Assembly (NCBI GenBank): GCA_016710265.1
Contig: JADJJL010000006.1
Location: 186,001-250,000, forward strand
Direction: 5' to 3'
Source of the DNA: Saprospiraceae bacterium
GTDB taxonomy: Bacteria; Bacteroidota; Bacteroidia; Chitinophagales; Saprospiraceae
DNA: 64,000 nucleotides
Made by a program: the position numbers and the translations under genes. How positions within the stretch are numbered: the stretch's first letter is position 1; each line of letters opens with the position of its first letter. The notes under the pieces were generated by a model. That model ran no database searches. It saw nothing but the letters and a program-made list of their open reading frames with translations, and was not told where the DNA came from. Below are positions 45,455-54,768 of this stretch, in pieces.

Positions 45455-45756
45455 TGACCAACTCACGAATCTCAATATAATATAAATCCTTATCCTCTTA
45501 TTTTATTTTAATAGTCAATTCAGATACTTGTTATCTAAGCTAAGTTCAATCAAGGAAGGTAAATGAAGAGATTTTAAAATCATTCATACAACACTAATAA
45601 CGTCCGTATTTTTTTGAAGTTTTTAATTTCAATTTTTTTAAGATAAAATTAAGACCTGTTTTGTTCCAGCTTGTATAAATAAAAAATAAATTATGGGAGT
45701 TATCCGTGATATTAAAAACCTCACTCTCGAAAATACGGTCTGAAGACAATAAGAAA

Positions 45757-46665
45757 TCAGAATCTAATATACTGAGCCGGATCCACAGGAGTTCCTTTGT
45801 GCCAGATCTCAAAATGCAAATGGGGTCCTTTGGTGAGTGTGCCTGTATTTCCGATAATTGCAATGGCTTCGCCTGATTTCACTTGAGTGCCAGTTCGTTT
45901 TAACAAAGCTGAATTGTGCTTGTATACGGAAATCAAGTTGTTAGCATGCTGAATTGCAATCGTATGGCCATTTTCCAAAGTCCAATCTGATTGAATGATC
46001 ATACCTGACAAGACTGCTTTAATGGGTGAATTTTCAGGAGCAATGATGTCAATTCCAAAATGATCACTGTCAGGTCCAAAATGTGCGCCAAGGGTCCCTC
46101 TTAAAGGTGGTGCAAAAGCTAGGTCGTATAGATCTTTGTCAATACTTAAAGTAGTGTTATTGATATTTCTTTGTGGTTGGGTTTGAGTTTTTGTGATGGT
46201 GGCTTTTGAATTTGACATTTGAAAATTATCTCTTAGCATGGAATCTTCTTTTACTTTAGGTACAGGGCTACTTACTTCCTGATTAATTGTTATATCTTTA
46301 GTAACATCAGCCGTTGTTTTAGGAGAATTTGAAAGTAGTCTTCTGAAATTATCAATATATATTTCTCTGGCTTTCAATTCTTTATCTAAATTTTCTAATC
46401 TTTTTTCCAATTGAATAAATTCGCCTGTATTCCTCACATTTCCATATCCGGGAATATAGGTTTTAAGGGGTGTGGCAATAATTAGCAACAGCAATCCCAA
46501 GCCGGAAATAAAAAAGACAGAGCTCAACAAAATATAGACATTGAGCAGGGTTAATTTATAAGTTTCTATTTCCTCAAAAGTATCTTCTTCCCTGATAATC
46601 AACAAGAAACGTTTCTTTAGATGGGCCTGGATTTTTTCTTTGAGTTTTTTTAGTTCGAAAGCCAT
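45757..46665 (-). CDS. M23-family (LytM) peptidoglycan endopeptidase, membrane anchored
   Basis: The 302-aa protein has a cytoplasmic basic N-terminus, one membrane segment (about 39-65), a coiled-coil (about 83-115), a low-complexity linker, and a C-terminal LytM domain (about 185-302). Zinc ligands and catalytic residues are intact: His202 and Asp206 in HFGIDI, and His282 and His284 in GPHLHFEIW. Such enzymes cut peptide cross-links in peptidoglycan, or help divisome regulation when attached to the inner membrane. It is transcribed divergently from the PorW-like gene, with 77 nt between the starts. Confidence 0.92.
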   Translation of the reverse strand: MAFELKKLKEKIQAHLKKRFLLIIREEDTFEEIETYKLTLLNVYILLSSVFFISGLGLLLLIIATPLKTYIPGYGNVRNTGEFIQLEKRLENLDKELKAREIYIDNFRRLLSNSPKTTADVTKDITINQEVSSPVPKVKEDSMLRDNFQMSNSKATITKTQTQPQRNINNTTLSIDKDLYDLAFAPPLRGTLGAHFGPDSDHFGIDIIAPENSPIKAVLSGMIIQSDWTLENGHTIAIQHANNLISVYKHNSALLKRTGTQVKSGEAIAIIGNTGTLTKGPHLHFEIWHKGTPVDPAQYIRF

Positions 46666-46742
46666 TAATTTTACATTTTAAAGCAATAAAAAGCCTTGAA
46701 AATCTGTTATCTACAAATTCAAAAAGCCGAATTTACGGGTAT

Positions 46743-49700
46743 ATGTTTGTGAATAGATCATTATACTACATCTTTCTAATTTTAATACTCATTTTTTCAA
46801 ATGGTTGTGTGACCAAGCGGAAAAAAGGTGATTCATCTGCATTGGGAAGATTTTACCACAATACCACCTCAAAATACAATGCTTGGTTTAATGCCAACGA
46901 AATTATTAAATCCAGCGTTCTGAATCTTGAAAAGAATCACAAAGATAACTATTCAGAGATCCTTTCAGTATTTCCTTACAATGCCATTGCCAATGCTGAC
47001 TTAGAAAGAGCCAATCTGGACAAAGCCATCCTAAAGGTTTCAACTGCAATATCTATGCATAGAATTAGTCATTGGACCGATGACTGTTACTATATATTGG
47101 CAAAATCTCAATACCTTAAGAAAGATTACGAGACCGCTGAAGAATCTTATAAATTTTTGCTGGAAGAGTATAGCCCTACAAGCATTATTAGAAACACCAA
47201 AAAGTTAAAAGAGAAATCAAAAAAGGAAACACAAAAAGAAAAAGCCAAAAAAGTAGAAGAGAAGAAGGAGTCAGTCGCCAAATCAAAGAAAGAAACTATT
47301 AAAAGCAATAAAGCAAAGAAAAAGGCAAAGGAAAAGGCCAAAAAGAAAGCGAGAAACAGTAAAAAGAAAGGAAAAGCACCTGCTAAATCGAAGGCAATAG
47401 TCGTAGAAAAGCCAGTAGAAAATGCAGAGAGCAGGTCTTCTAAAAAAGTGGTAGAAGATAAAGCTTTGGCGCCAATTACCGAAATTAAAAAAACTGAAAA
47501 AACTCCCAATCTTAAAAATGTGGGTTCTAAACTGGTGCCTCATCGCCCCATCTATTGGGAAGCCTCAATTTGGGCGGCTAAAAATTTGGTAGAACGCGCA
47601 AAATATTATGAAGCTTTGTCGATTTTAAAAGACATCAATGGAGATATCAACACACCTGAGAATTTGTACGAAGAATTAAATGCAACATTTGCGCATGTTT
47701 ATTTAAGGCAGAATAAGTTAGAAGCTGCGATTCCTTATTTGAAAAATGCTATTGAATACGGCAAAGTAAAAAAGAAAAAAGCAAGATATGCTTTTATTCT
47801 TGGACAAATCTACCAAGGTCTTAACAGGCCAGTGAGTTCTGATGAGTATTTTACCTTGACTCTTAAAATGAATCCGGGATATGAATTAAGGTTTCAGTCT
47901 AAAATGAATTTGTTATTGAATCAAGGATTGGGATCGGAAAATGTGGCTGAAACAGAAAAGGCTATTTTGAAATTGTTGAAGGATCCAAAGAATTTAGATT
48001 TCGAACCAGAAATATATTATGCATTGGCAAAAATTGCTTTGCGTGATAAGCGAAAAGAAGAAGGAATCAATTATTTAAAATCTTCTGTTGGCTCTTTGGC
48101 AAAAAACAATGGAATAAAAGCCTCTGCATATCAACTTTTAGCTGATATGCATTTTGAATCTCAGCAATATGGGCTTTCGAAGAATTATTACGACAGCACA
48201 TTGATGATGCTTGCAAAAAATGATGAAAAAAGGGCATATCCTTCTAAAATGGTAGCCAACCTTGCAGAAATTTCTACTCAACTCGATGTGATTTATTTAC
48301 AGGATAGTTTATTGAAAATTTCCGAAATGTCAACCAAGGAAAAAAGGGCATTGGCTATACAAATTAAAAATAAAAACAAACCCAAAGTCGTCAATCCAAA
48401 TGGACAAGCTGGATCCATGATACCCGAAAATGCATTTGACAAAATGGGACTTGGTAATGGAGGTTTTGGTGAAAGATTTGATCGAGGAAATTTAGAACAA
48501 GCAGGTGTAAATTCCGCCAGTAAAGATAAAGGGAGCAGCTATTTTGCTTATGATCAAAGAGCAATCAACAAAGGGAGAAGTACATTTGAGCAAGTATGGG
48601 GGACCAGAAACTTAGAAGATAATTGGAGGCGATCCAACAAAACCTCTTTCGTCTCAGATTTTGAAAACACCACACAAGGCAATAACGACCAGACCGAAGA
48701 TAATCTTGAGGAAGATTTGGCTAGTATTTTACGTGGCATTCCGTCTACTCAAGAAGAAAAAGATGCAGCGCACAAGAAAATTCAAGATGCAATGTACAAA
48801 TTGGGAGTTTTATATCGCGAAAAAATTGAACAGTATAAAAAATCAAAAGAGACTCATCAAGATTTGTTGGTAAAATATCCAGGATTTGAGAGAAGAGAGG
48901 ATGCATTGTATTATATTTATTTGAATTGCGTGGAACTGAATGAAATGCAGTGTGCCGATGTTGCTTCAGCAGAATTGAAAGAAAAGTATCAGAATTCGCG
49001 GTACACCAAAATTTTAACTGATCCGGCATATGCTAAAAGTCTGAGCCAACGTAAAGATGAGCTTGTCGAATCCTACCATCAAGCATACAGGTTATATGAT
49101 CAAAAGGAGTTTGAAAGAGCATTTCAAACTTTGGAAATTATCAAAGCTGGAAACAGACCACCACATGTCATTGATCCAAAAATCCATATGCTTTTGGCGC
49201 TTTGTGTGGCAAAAGTTTCCGGTAAAGATGCGTATATCAACGAACTTAAAAACTTGATTGCTCAATATCCTTCTACTCCTGAAGAGAGCAAGGCTAAAGA
49301 GATCATGCGTTTTTTAAAAGGTGACAATGATGCTTTTGGATCGGTCAGTATAAGTCAAGCTCCAAAAATTGAATTCAAGCAGGAAGAAAATAAGACACAT
49401 TATATATTCTTACTTTTTTTCAATCCAGCAGAACGACAAATGGATAAAGCAAAAATCGCTTTGTCAGACTATCATTCAAAGTATCACAAATTGGATAATT
49501 TAAAAATGACTAGTTTAGAATTTGATCAAGATAAAAACACCTCCTTGATTTTGATTAGACAATTTGAAAACAAAGCAGCAGCTATGAAGTACATTGGTGC
49601 AGCTCAAAGAAATCAAAATGAATACATTCCGGGAGCCACAAATTATGAAATTTATGCTGCAACGCAAGCCAATTACCGTCTCATCCTGGAAAATAGGTCA

Positions 49701-49745
49701 ATGAAAGAGTATCAGGATTTTTTTAACGCAAACTATGTTCAGTAG
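46743..49745 (+). CDS. porW: T9SS-associated TPR lipoprotein, PorW/SprE-like
   Basis: The 1000-aa protein has a lipoprotein signal (SNGC, Cys22) and a characteristic start after it: FYHNTTSKYNAWFNANEII, ILSVFPYN. This matches the PorW/SprE family needed for T9SS secretion and gliding. TPR-like repeats follow (about 95-150, 265-520 and 680-860). An unusual insert at about 155-235 is made almost only of Lys, Glu, Ala and Ser (blocks like KKKAKEKAKKKA), probably an exposed helical or disordered linker. The C-terminal domain (about 880-1000, with HYIFLLFFNPAER) has the PorW-like fold. The protein should bridge outer membrane and periplasm. It is the only T9SS machinery gene seen in the window. 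Confidence 0.85.
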   Translation: MFVNRSLYYIFLILILIFSNGCVTKRKKGDSSALGRFYHNTTSKYNAWFNANEIIKSSVLNLEKNHKDNYSEILSVFPYNAIANADLERANLDKAILKVSTAISMHRISHWTDDCYYILAKSQYLKKDYETAEESYKFLLEEYSPTSIIRNTKKLKEKSKKETQKEKAKKVEEKKESVAKSKKETIKSNKAKKKAKEKAKKKARNSKKKGKAPAKSKAIVVEKPVENAESRSSKKVVEDKALAPITEIKKTEKTPNLKNVGSKLVPHRPIYWEASIWAAKNLVERAKYYEALSILKDINGDINTPENLYEELNATFAHVYLRQNKLEAAIPYLKNAIEYGKVKKKKARYAFILGQIYQGLNRPVSSDEYFTLTLKMNPGYELRFQSKMNLLLNQGLGSENVAETEKAILKLLKDPKNLDFEPEIYYALAKIALRDKRKEEGINYLKSSVGSLAKNNGIKASAYQLLADMHFESQQYGLSKNYYDSTLMMLAKNDEKRAYPSKMVANLAEISTQLDVIYLQDSLLKISEMSTKEKRALAIQIKNKNKPKVVNPNGQAGSMIPENAFDKMGLGNGGFGERFDRGNLEQAGVNSASKDKGSSYFAYDQRAINKGRSTFEQVWGTRNLEDNWRRSNKTSFVSDFENTTQGNNDQTEDNLEEDLASILRGIPSTQEEKDAAHKKIQDAMYKLGVLYREKIEQYKKSKETHQDLLVKYPGFERREDALYYIYLNCVELNEMQCADVASAELKEKYQNSRYTKILTDPAYAKSLSQRKDELVESYHQAYRLYDQKEFERAFQTLEIIKAGNRPPHVIDPKIHMLLALCVAKVSGKDAYINELKNLIAQYPSTPEESKAKEIMRFLKGDNDAFGSVSISQAPKIEFKQEENKTHYIFLLFFNPAERQMDKAKIALSDYHSKYHKLDNLKMTSLEFDQDKNTSLILIRQFENKAAAMKYIGAAQRNQNEYIPGATNYEIYAATQANYRLILENRSMKEYQDFFNANYVQ

Positions 49746-49792
49746 CAAGATTTTTTGGTAAAGGAAGAATACGCTTGATATAAGATAAGTAT

Positions 49793-51028
49793 TTAATTCA
49801 AAAGTTTTAAATCTATTAATTTCTGATAGACTTTGCGCGTTGCTCCTGAATGCTTGTCTAGAAATTTTGAAATTTCCATTGATTTTAAGCTTAGCCATTC
49901 TTTTGATTCTGCCTTTTGAATTATATTTAAAAGAGTTTTTGAATCATGAATCTCAAAACCAAATTCTGCCCTTATAAATTCTGCAGCTTCTGGAAATTTA
50001 TGATGTTTGTGACCAAAACACACAGGTTTTAGATGTGCAGCAGGCTCTAATATATTGTGAATATTTTTTCCAAATCCTCCACCCACATAACACAAAGTTC
50101 CAACAGAATAAAGAGAAGAAAGCATGCCAATGTTATCTATTATTAAAATGTGTGAGTCAATATTTTTATTTAAGTCGGAATATCTTATAGTGTTTTTATT
50201 AAAAAGTGATTCTATATGAGAAAGCATATTCTCATTAGGTAAATGCGGAGCAATAACGAACTTCCAATCAGTTTGATTCAAATTATTCCAGGTTTGCAGA
50301 ATGATATCCAAATCTGATTCCCAAACACTACCACAAATTAGAATTTTATTTCCAAAGCAGAAATCTTTGATTTTCTGTGGGACATCCGGATTGTCTGCAA
50401 TTTGTAAAACCCTATCCAATCTTGTATCACCGCTGATTGAGAAATTATGAATATTTAAGGATTCCAAAATTGCAGTTGATTCTGAAGTTTGAAGAAAAAA
50501 ATGCTTTCCCTTTTTTAATTCATTGATTAATGGTGACATCCAAGATTTTACTAAAAATGAATTTTTCGTTAAATGCATAGAGATAAAAATAAAAGGAACA
50601 GTTTTTCGATTTAACTGATAAATCGTCTCAAACCAAAAGTCGTACTTTACAAATATCACCAACTTTGGATTTACAATGCTCAAAAAATTTGTCACGTCTT
50701 TTTGTAAATCTGAAGGAAAATAACTTACAACATTAACCTTGTCGTATGATTTTCTAATTTCATATCCAGATGGTGAAAAAAAACTGAGCCAAATAAATTC
50801 ATCTGGATGATTGTTGCGGATCATTTCGATCAAAGGTCTGCCTTGTTCGAATTCTCCCAAAGAGGAGCAATGAATCCAAATAGTGATTTGATTTTGTGGA
50901 TTTAATTTGAGGTATAGATTTCTCCAATTAATTCGGCCAAACACCCATTTCTTAGCGTCGTAACGAAAGTAGGATGCCAGGGCTATGAGTTTAAAATATC
51001 CCCCAATTAAAAATCGATAGAGCCACAT
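49793..51028 (-). CDS. waaA: 3-deoxy-D-manno-octulosonic acid (Kdo) transferase
   Basis: The 411-aa protein is a GT-B glycosyltransferase of the WaaA/KdtA family (GT30). It has an N-terminal hydrophobic anchor, WIHCSSLGEFEQGRPLIE (catalytic Glu at about 59), LSFFSPSGYE, FVKYDFW (matching VKxDxW), SMHLTKNSF, and in the C half GDTRLDRV, CGSVWESD, YVGGGFGKNIHNILEPAA. It moves Kdo from CMP-Kdo to lipid A precursor on the inner face of the inner membrane. It begins with a one-base overlap (TAATG) with the upstream outer-membrane barrel gene, so the two are coupled. Confidence 0.95.
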   Translation of the reverse strand: MWLYRFLIGGYFKLIALASYFRYDAKKWVFGRINWRNLYLKLNPQNQITIWIHCSSLGEFEQGRPLIEMIRNNHPDEFIWLSFFSPSGYEIRKSYDKVNVVSYFPSDLQKDVTNFLSIVNPKLVIFVKYDFWFETIYQLNRKTVPFIFISMHLTKNSFLVKSWMSPLINELKKGKHFFLQTSESTAILESLNIHNFSISGDTRLDRVLQIADNPDVPQKIKDFCFGNKILICGSVWESDLDIILQTWNNLNQTDWKFVIAPHLPNENMLSHIESLFNKNTIRYSDLNKNIDSHILIIDNIGMLSSLYSVGTLCYVGGGFGKNIHNILEPAAHLKPVCFGHKHHKFPEAAEFIRAEFGFEIHDSKTLLNIIQKAESKEWLSLKSMEISKFLDKHSGATRKVYQKLIDLKLLN

Positions 51029-51792
51029 TAATAATCAAACTTATCCCCATAGTTGCCTAAAAAGAAAGGCAGATACCAACCAATTTTGAATTGTAAGTAC
51101 ACATCATCCCTGCTTATGCCTTTTTCCGAAATCATGGTATCGTAATTATAGGACCTTCTACTTTGAGTAAATCCCCAAATGGGTTCAATGCCTGTATAAA
51201 AATTTATTTTTCCTGAATGGCTTCTAAATTCATAACCAAGAAAACCGGTCAATGAGACCCCATTGGTAAGTCGATCATGACCTTCACTAAACGCTTTATT
51301 AATCTGGGAAGCTGAGCGAGAGTCATCTTGAATTCTAATTCTATGTTGGAGAAAGCCAATTCCCAGGGACCATTTAAGTCCGTGTTTTGCATTTTTTTGT
51401 GTCCCAATCGGAAAAATCCCTCCAGTAAAGAGATGCAGATTGAAGGCCCTTTGACGAAGCTGCACATCCGTTTGGAATCCGTCTTCTCCAATTAGCTGAC
51501 CCAAATCGGAAGTTCTGTAAGGAAGTAGTATGTCTTCTTTTACACTTGTGCCAAATAAGTAAGACCATTTAAAACCAATTGGAAAATGATATCGCGCTGG
51601 TTCATAGCTCAAACCTAATCCAACAGATTGATGCGGACCAAATCTATCTTGTAAACCACCAACTGCAGATCCATATCCAAGATTGATGTCTAAAAATATG
51701 GCATCATTGCCTTTTGCGGCATGATTGGACTGCGCAAAAGTATTGGACTGGAGACAAAAAGATAGGACAATTGGTAATAGAAATCGCATCAT
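51028..51792 (-). CDS. Outer membrane beta-barrel protein, hypothetical
   Basis: The 254-aa protein has a signal peptide (1-20, cleavage after TFAQ). The mature part alternates aromatic and polar residues with Gly/Tyr/Phe-rich strands (LGLSYEPARYHFPIGFKWSY, FKIGWYLPFFLG) and ends in an aromatic residue, all marks of a small outer-membrane barrel. No named family is evident. Its stop overlaps the start of waaA by one base, suggesting coordinated envelope function. Upstream it is bounded by the terminator at 51901. Confidence 0.7.
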   Translation of the reverse strand: MMRFLLPIVLSFCLQSNTFAQSNHAAKGNDAIFLDINLGYGSAVGGLQDRFGPHQSVGLGLSYEPARYHFPIGFKWSYLFGTSVKEDILLPYRTSDLGQLIGEDGFQTDVQLRQRAFNLHLFTGGIFPIGTQKNAKHGLKWSLGIGFLQHRIRIQDDSRSASQINKAFSEGHDRLTNGVSLTGFLGYEFRSHSGKINFYTGIEPIWGFTQSRRSYNYDTMISEKGISRDDVYLQFKIGWYLPFFLGNYGDKFDY

Positions 51793-51900
51793 TTGTTTTA
51801 ACTTTTCATAAATAAACGGCTAAGGTAATGAAATGCTGATTTTTCATCCTTTAAAAGGGTAGAGAAAGTTAAATAGCATCTAGTTTTGATACTAAAATTA

Positions 51901-51924
51901 AAAAAGCCCAGTGAAGGGCTTTTT
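51901..51924. terminator. Bidirectional-looking intrinsic terminator
   Basis: AAAAAGCCC - AGTGAA - GGGCTTTTT forms a 9-bp hairpin with T runs on both strands. It lies 20 nt past the DUF1761 gene's stop on the minus strand and so most likely ends that operon. Confidence 0.85.
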
Positions 51925-51944
51925 TAAAATATGATTTTTAAAAT

Positions 51945-52448
51945 TTATTTCCAGGCACAGATGATACCTCCCATTAGGATTAAAGTAAGGGTCCAATAAG
52001 CAGAATTAATAAAAGCAAGTTTAAAAGATTTTTTCTCATACATACCATTTGTGGCCATGATGGGAAGGACGAAAAAGATTCCGGCAATTAAACCATGCAA
52101 TGCACCATGTCCGAATCTTCTAAATTCGTTGGCATATTCTCCACCTGCATTAAATTTAGCTGCGATGGCCTCGGCGGCCTCTTTGCGAGACGGATCGGCT
52201 ATCGCATCCATTAAAACACTTCCTACATGCATTTGGTGAATAACAATGCTGTTAAGATACATGGAAAACATGATAGAGAAGAGTAAAGACAACCCCATCA
52301 CCAAAGGCATGTTAAAATCCTTTTCAACATCTTCTTTGGTGAGGCCGGTTTCTTTCATCCACATTTTGCCCATTACCTTTTCATGATACCAAATAAATCC
52401 TAAAACGGTGGGAACAAGAGCCGCTACAATAGTTGCAATCCAATTCAT
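51945..52448 (-). CDS. DUF1761 membrane protein
   Basis: The 167-aa protein has four hydrophobic segments (about 5-20, 50-75, 115-135 and 145-165). The first holds the family motif VAALVPTVLGFIWYHE followed by GKMWMKETGLTKED, which identifies DUF1761. The loop after segment two is long, acidic and Ala-rich. It is an inner membrane protein of unknown function. It lies 46 nt downstream of the cytochrome c/monooxygenase-like gene on the same strand and is probably cotranscribed. Confidence 0.8.
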   Translation of the reverse strand: MNWIATIVAALVPTVLGFIWYHEKVMGKMWMKETGLTKEDVEKDFNMPLVMGLSLLFSIMFSMYLNSIVIHQMHVGSVLMDAIADPSRKEAAEAIAAKFNAGGEYANEFRRFGHGALHGLIAGIFFVLPIMATNGMYEKKSFKLAFINSAYWTLTLILMGGIICAWK

Positions 52449-52494
52449 AAAGTTTGTTTTTGTTATATTTAAAAAAATAAAAAATTAAAGTCGA

Positions 52495-54045
52495 TTATTT
52501 TGTTTTTGAAAATTTCTGGGTAAAAGAGCCATCTCTTGTAATTAGTTCGACGAAATAATTTCCATCAGGAATTGCAGGAAGTTTATAGGATAAAATTTGT
52601 TGGCCTTGCATATATGGTGTTTTCTGTAACAAAGATTTTACTTTTTTTCCTTCTTGGTCTAAGAGATTAATTTGAATAAATTGATCTGAGTTTAATGAAA
52701 ATGAAATATTGATTTCAGTAGATGCCGGATTTGGAAAAATAGGATTTAACTCAGATCTAATTGGGAAATCGATTGGATTAGAATTTGGATCTTCGGAGTG
52801 TAATAATAAATCTTCATCACCATTTTGATACAGCACATAAGAAAGAGGTAAATAATACATTTCATCTGAAGTTCCTTCTCCCCAGCTGATGGTTTTAGGG
52901 GGTGTATTGGGATTTACAGGGTTTTGGCTGGTATTGTCATAGCTGGCAAAACCATGAATTTCCGTGCCTTGAGGTAGTACAATTAATTTATTAAAATAAT
53001 ATCCGCCTTGCCAGTTAAAATCCCAATCATCTATTTTTATCAGTGGAATTTGGGTACCATCAGGAAGTTTGGCATACACTTCCCAATCTTGACCCAACAT
53101 ATGGCAATGTGGCCAAATACCTACAAGGCTTACTTTTATAGGAAGTTTGTAAACACCATGAAATTTTTTGGACTGGTTTGCAGGGATAATAAATGGACCA
53201 TTGACTAAATCGGTTGGTAGCATAATTTTAGAAAATACATTCCTCTTAGCGGGTTCCTTTGCAAAGAATAGATTTACAACCGAACTGTCTGTTTCATCTA
53301 TGCTGGTTGGGGCATAGTGCATTTGAAGAACAAGATCAGACCCTTTAGGAAGTTTTTGAGCCATACTTTTAGTAAAGATATTTGGCTTCTGACCTGGAAC
53401 GTAGCCTGGAAGTTGAGGGTTATTGGTTATAAAACCTCCATTGGTAAAACCATATTCAGGAGTTTTGGCATCTTCTTCACGGGCCTTGCCAGTATTGTCA
53501 ACCCAGAAAAGGGTGTGATGGACAATTTTAGGATTACCCGGTCGCATTTCCAGGGCCACCAAATCTTTGTCTTCTGCCAAGTTGGTTGGAATCACAAAAT
53601 ACCTATATTCATCATAATTATTTCCTTTGTGCACATAGTTTTGTTTAAAACTCACTGTAAGGTCCGGTGTACCCACCTGAGACCCTTTTGGAAAATTTGG
53701 GAATGGGGGTTCCTTAGACATGTCTCCGGAAGGCATGCCTGCATCAACCCAATCACCAATGGTTTTAATTTGAGCAGAGGTCAAGTAATTTTCGTGTTGG
53801 TAATTTTGGTAGGTAGGATTTGGCTTCCAGGGAGGCATGTATTTTGATTCCGTTACATATTTTATGGTAAAAGCTCTATCTCTGACTTCATTGTAATTCG
53901 TCAAAGGGAAAGGGCCAATTTCTCCCGGGCGATGACAATTTGAACAATGCTTAAAAATAATTGGGGCTATGTCTTCCGCAAAATTTTGGGAGTTTGCATT
54001 GAAACAGAAGAATAAACCACAAAGTGAAATGATCAATTTTTTCAT
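52495..54045 (-). CDS. Secreted cytochrome c / copper monooxygenase-like protein with T9SS type A domain
   Basis: The 516-aa protein has a signal peptide (1-19). A short cytochrome c-like segment (about 22-110) contains one CxxCH haem site, CSNCH, and a later YMPPWKP Met. Residues about 125-420 resemble the Cu type II ascorbate-dependent monooxygenase (PHM-like) fold: VHHTLFWV, VLQMHYAP and HCHMLGQDWEVYA contain His clusters that could bind two coppers. The tail (IFPNPASTEINISFS ... IPDGNYFVELITRD) is T9SS type A. The electron path haem to copper is plausible. Substrate is unknown. It starts 48 nt after the thioredoxin-like gene in the same direction. Confidence 0.85.
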   Translation of the reverse strand: MKKLIISLCGLFFCFNANSQNFAEDIAPIIFKHCSNCHRPGEIGPFPLTNYNEVRDRAFTIKYVTESKYMPPWKPNPTYQNYQHENYLTSAQIKTIGDWVDAGMPSGDMSKEPPFPNFPKGSQVGTPDLTVSFKQNYVHKGNNYDEYRYFVIPTNLAEDKDLVALEMRPGNPKIVHHTLFWVDNTGKAREEDAKTPEYGFTNGGFITNNPQLPGYVPGQKPNIFTKSMAQKLPKGSDLVLQMHYAPTSIDETDSSVVNLFFAKEPAKRNVFSKIMLPTDLVNGPFIIPANQSKKFHGVYKLPIKVSLVGIWPHCHMLGQDWEVYAKLPDGTQIPLIKIDDWDFNWQGGYYFNKLIVLPQGTEIHGFASYDNTSQNPVNPNTPPKTISWGEGTSDEMYYLPLSYVLYQNGDEDLLLHSEDPNSNPIDFPIRSELNPIFPNPASTEINISFSLNSDQFIQINLLDQEGKKVKSLLQKTPYMQGQQILSYKLPAIPDGNYFVELITRDGSFTQKFSKTK

Positions 54046-54093
54046 AAAAGTTTTTAAAACTAAGGTAAATATCGCAATTTTTCACATTCTAAG

Positions 54094-54621
54094 TCATAAT
54101 TTTGTGAGGTAACAGCCAACGGCCTGAGTTTTATAAAATTCAGGAGTTTTTCCAAGGATAATATGGTCAAGGCAATTTTGGAGGTCATTTATTTCGGCTT
54201 TGTTTTTTCTCTTACCTATGGCCGCCCATCGATCGTCGATTCTCCCCTGATAGACCAAAGTATTAGTAGTTGTATTGACGACCATGACTTCAGGCATGAC
54301 TGTGATATTATAAAGTTTTGCCAAGGATTGCAAACTGTCCAATTTCCATTTTAATGGGATCTTATATTTCTCATGAAATGATTGAATATCCACATTATTT
54401 GAACTAGGCGCAGAGTAAATGGCAAGCATATTTATGCTGTCATTTTGATAGTGATTATACAATTGTTTGATTTCGGGAATATAAGATTGGGTGATTTTAC
54501 AGTCCTCCAATAAAAAAAAGTATACTTTATATTGATCTCCGATCACTTGAGACTGGAGTAAAAAGGATCCTAAAAATATTTGAAGAATAAAAACAAAGGA
54601 TAATTTTTTAATAGAATGCAT
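54094..54621 (-). CDS. Periplasmic thioredoxin-like (redoxin) protein with single resolving Cys
   Basis: The 175-aa protein has a signal peptide (about 1-25) and a thioredoxin fold. The active-site position is LEDCKITQSYIP, a lone Cys instead of CxxC. The cis-Pro loop (VMPEVMVV) and a conserved C-terminal AVGCYL follow. Relatives with a final AVGCP-type motif are usually encoded next to cytochrome c/copper-monooxygenase proteins, as here, where the gene lies 48 nt upstream of one. It may deliver electrons or help metal-site assembly. It is divergent from the TauE gene. Confidence 0.75.
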   Translation of the reverse strand: MHSIKKLSFVFILQIFLGSFLLQSQVIGDQYKVYFFLLEDCKITQSYIPEIKQLYNHYQNDSINMLAIYSAPSSNNVDIQSFHEKYKIPLKWKLDSLQSLAKLYNITVMPEVMVVNTTTNTLVYQGRIDDRWAAIGKRKNKAEINDLQNCLDHIILGKTPEFYKTQAVGCYLTKL

Positions 54622-54743
54622 AAAATTTTAGACTTTTTTGAAGTTGATAAGTTTAAGTATATTCAATTTTATAGACTTGTTTGTTTTTTATAGCAAACAA
54701 GTCAAAAGTGATATGAGTTACAAAGGCTTACGGTCTATTGGTT

Positions 54744-54751
54744 TAACTTTG
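54744..54751 (+). promoter_or_regulatory. Putative -7 element (TAACTTTG) for the sulfur cluster
   Basis: TAACTTTG matches TAnnTTTG and lies 18 nt before the ATG at 54769, implying a very short leader. No -33 TTTG is seen at standard spacing. Confidence 0.45.
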
Positions 54752-54768
54752 CAGTCTCAAAGCTTAAT

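Larger units (their letters stand above)
45334..45756. other. Convergent spacer with two terminators
   Basis: About 420 nt between two convergent genes. The left part holds a plus-strand and a minus-strand terminator (45363-45400, 45421-45454). The remaining 300 nt is AT-rich. A minus-strand frame reaching 45594 is a shadow of the peptidase gene with a non-conserved tail, so no gene is called. Confidence 0.6.

Noticed and set aside
45594..45863. 89-aa minus-strand frame beyond the M23 peptidase gene
   Set aside because: Half of it overlaps the peptidase gene in another frame; the remaining part is AT-rich and has no signal or motif.
47147..47509. Opposite-strand reading frames (120 and 86 aa) rich in Phe and Leu
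   Set aside because: They are mirror frames of the Lys/Glu/Ala-rich linker in the PorW-like gene and have no motif of their own.
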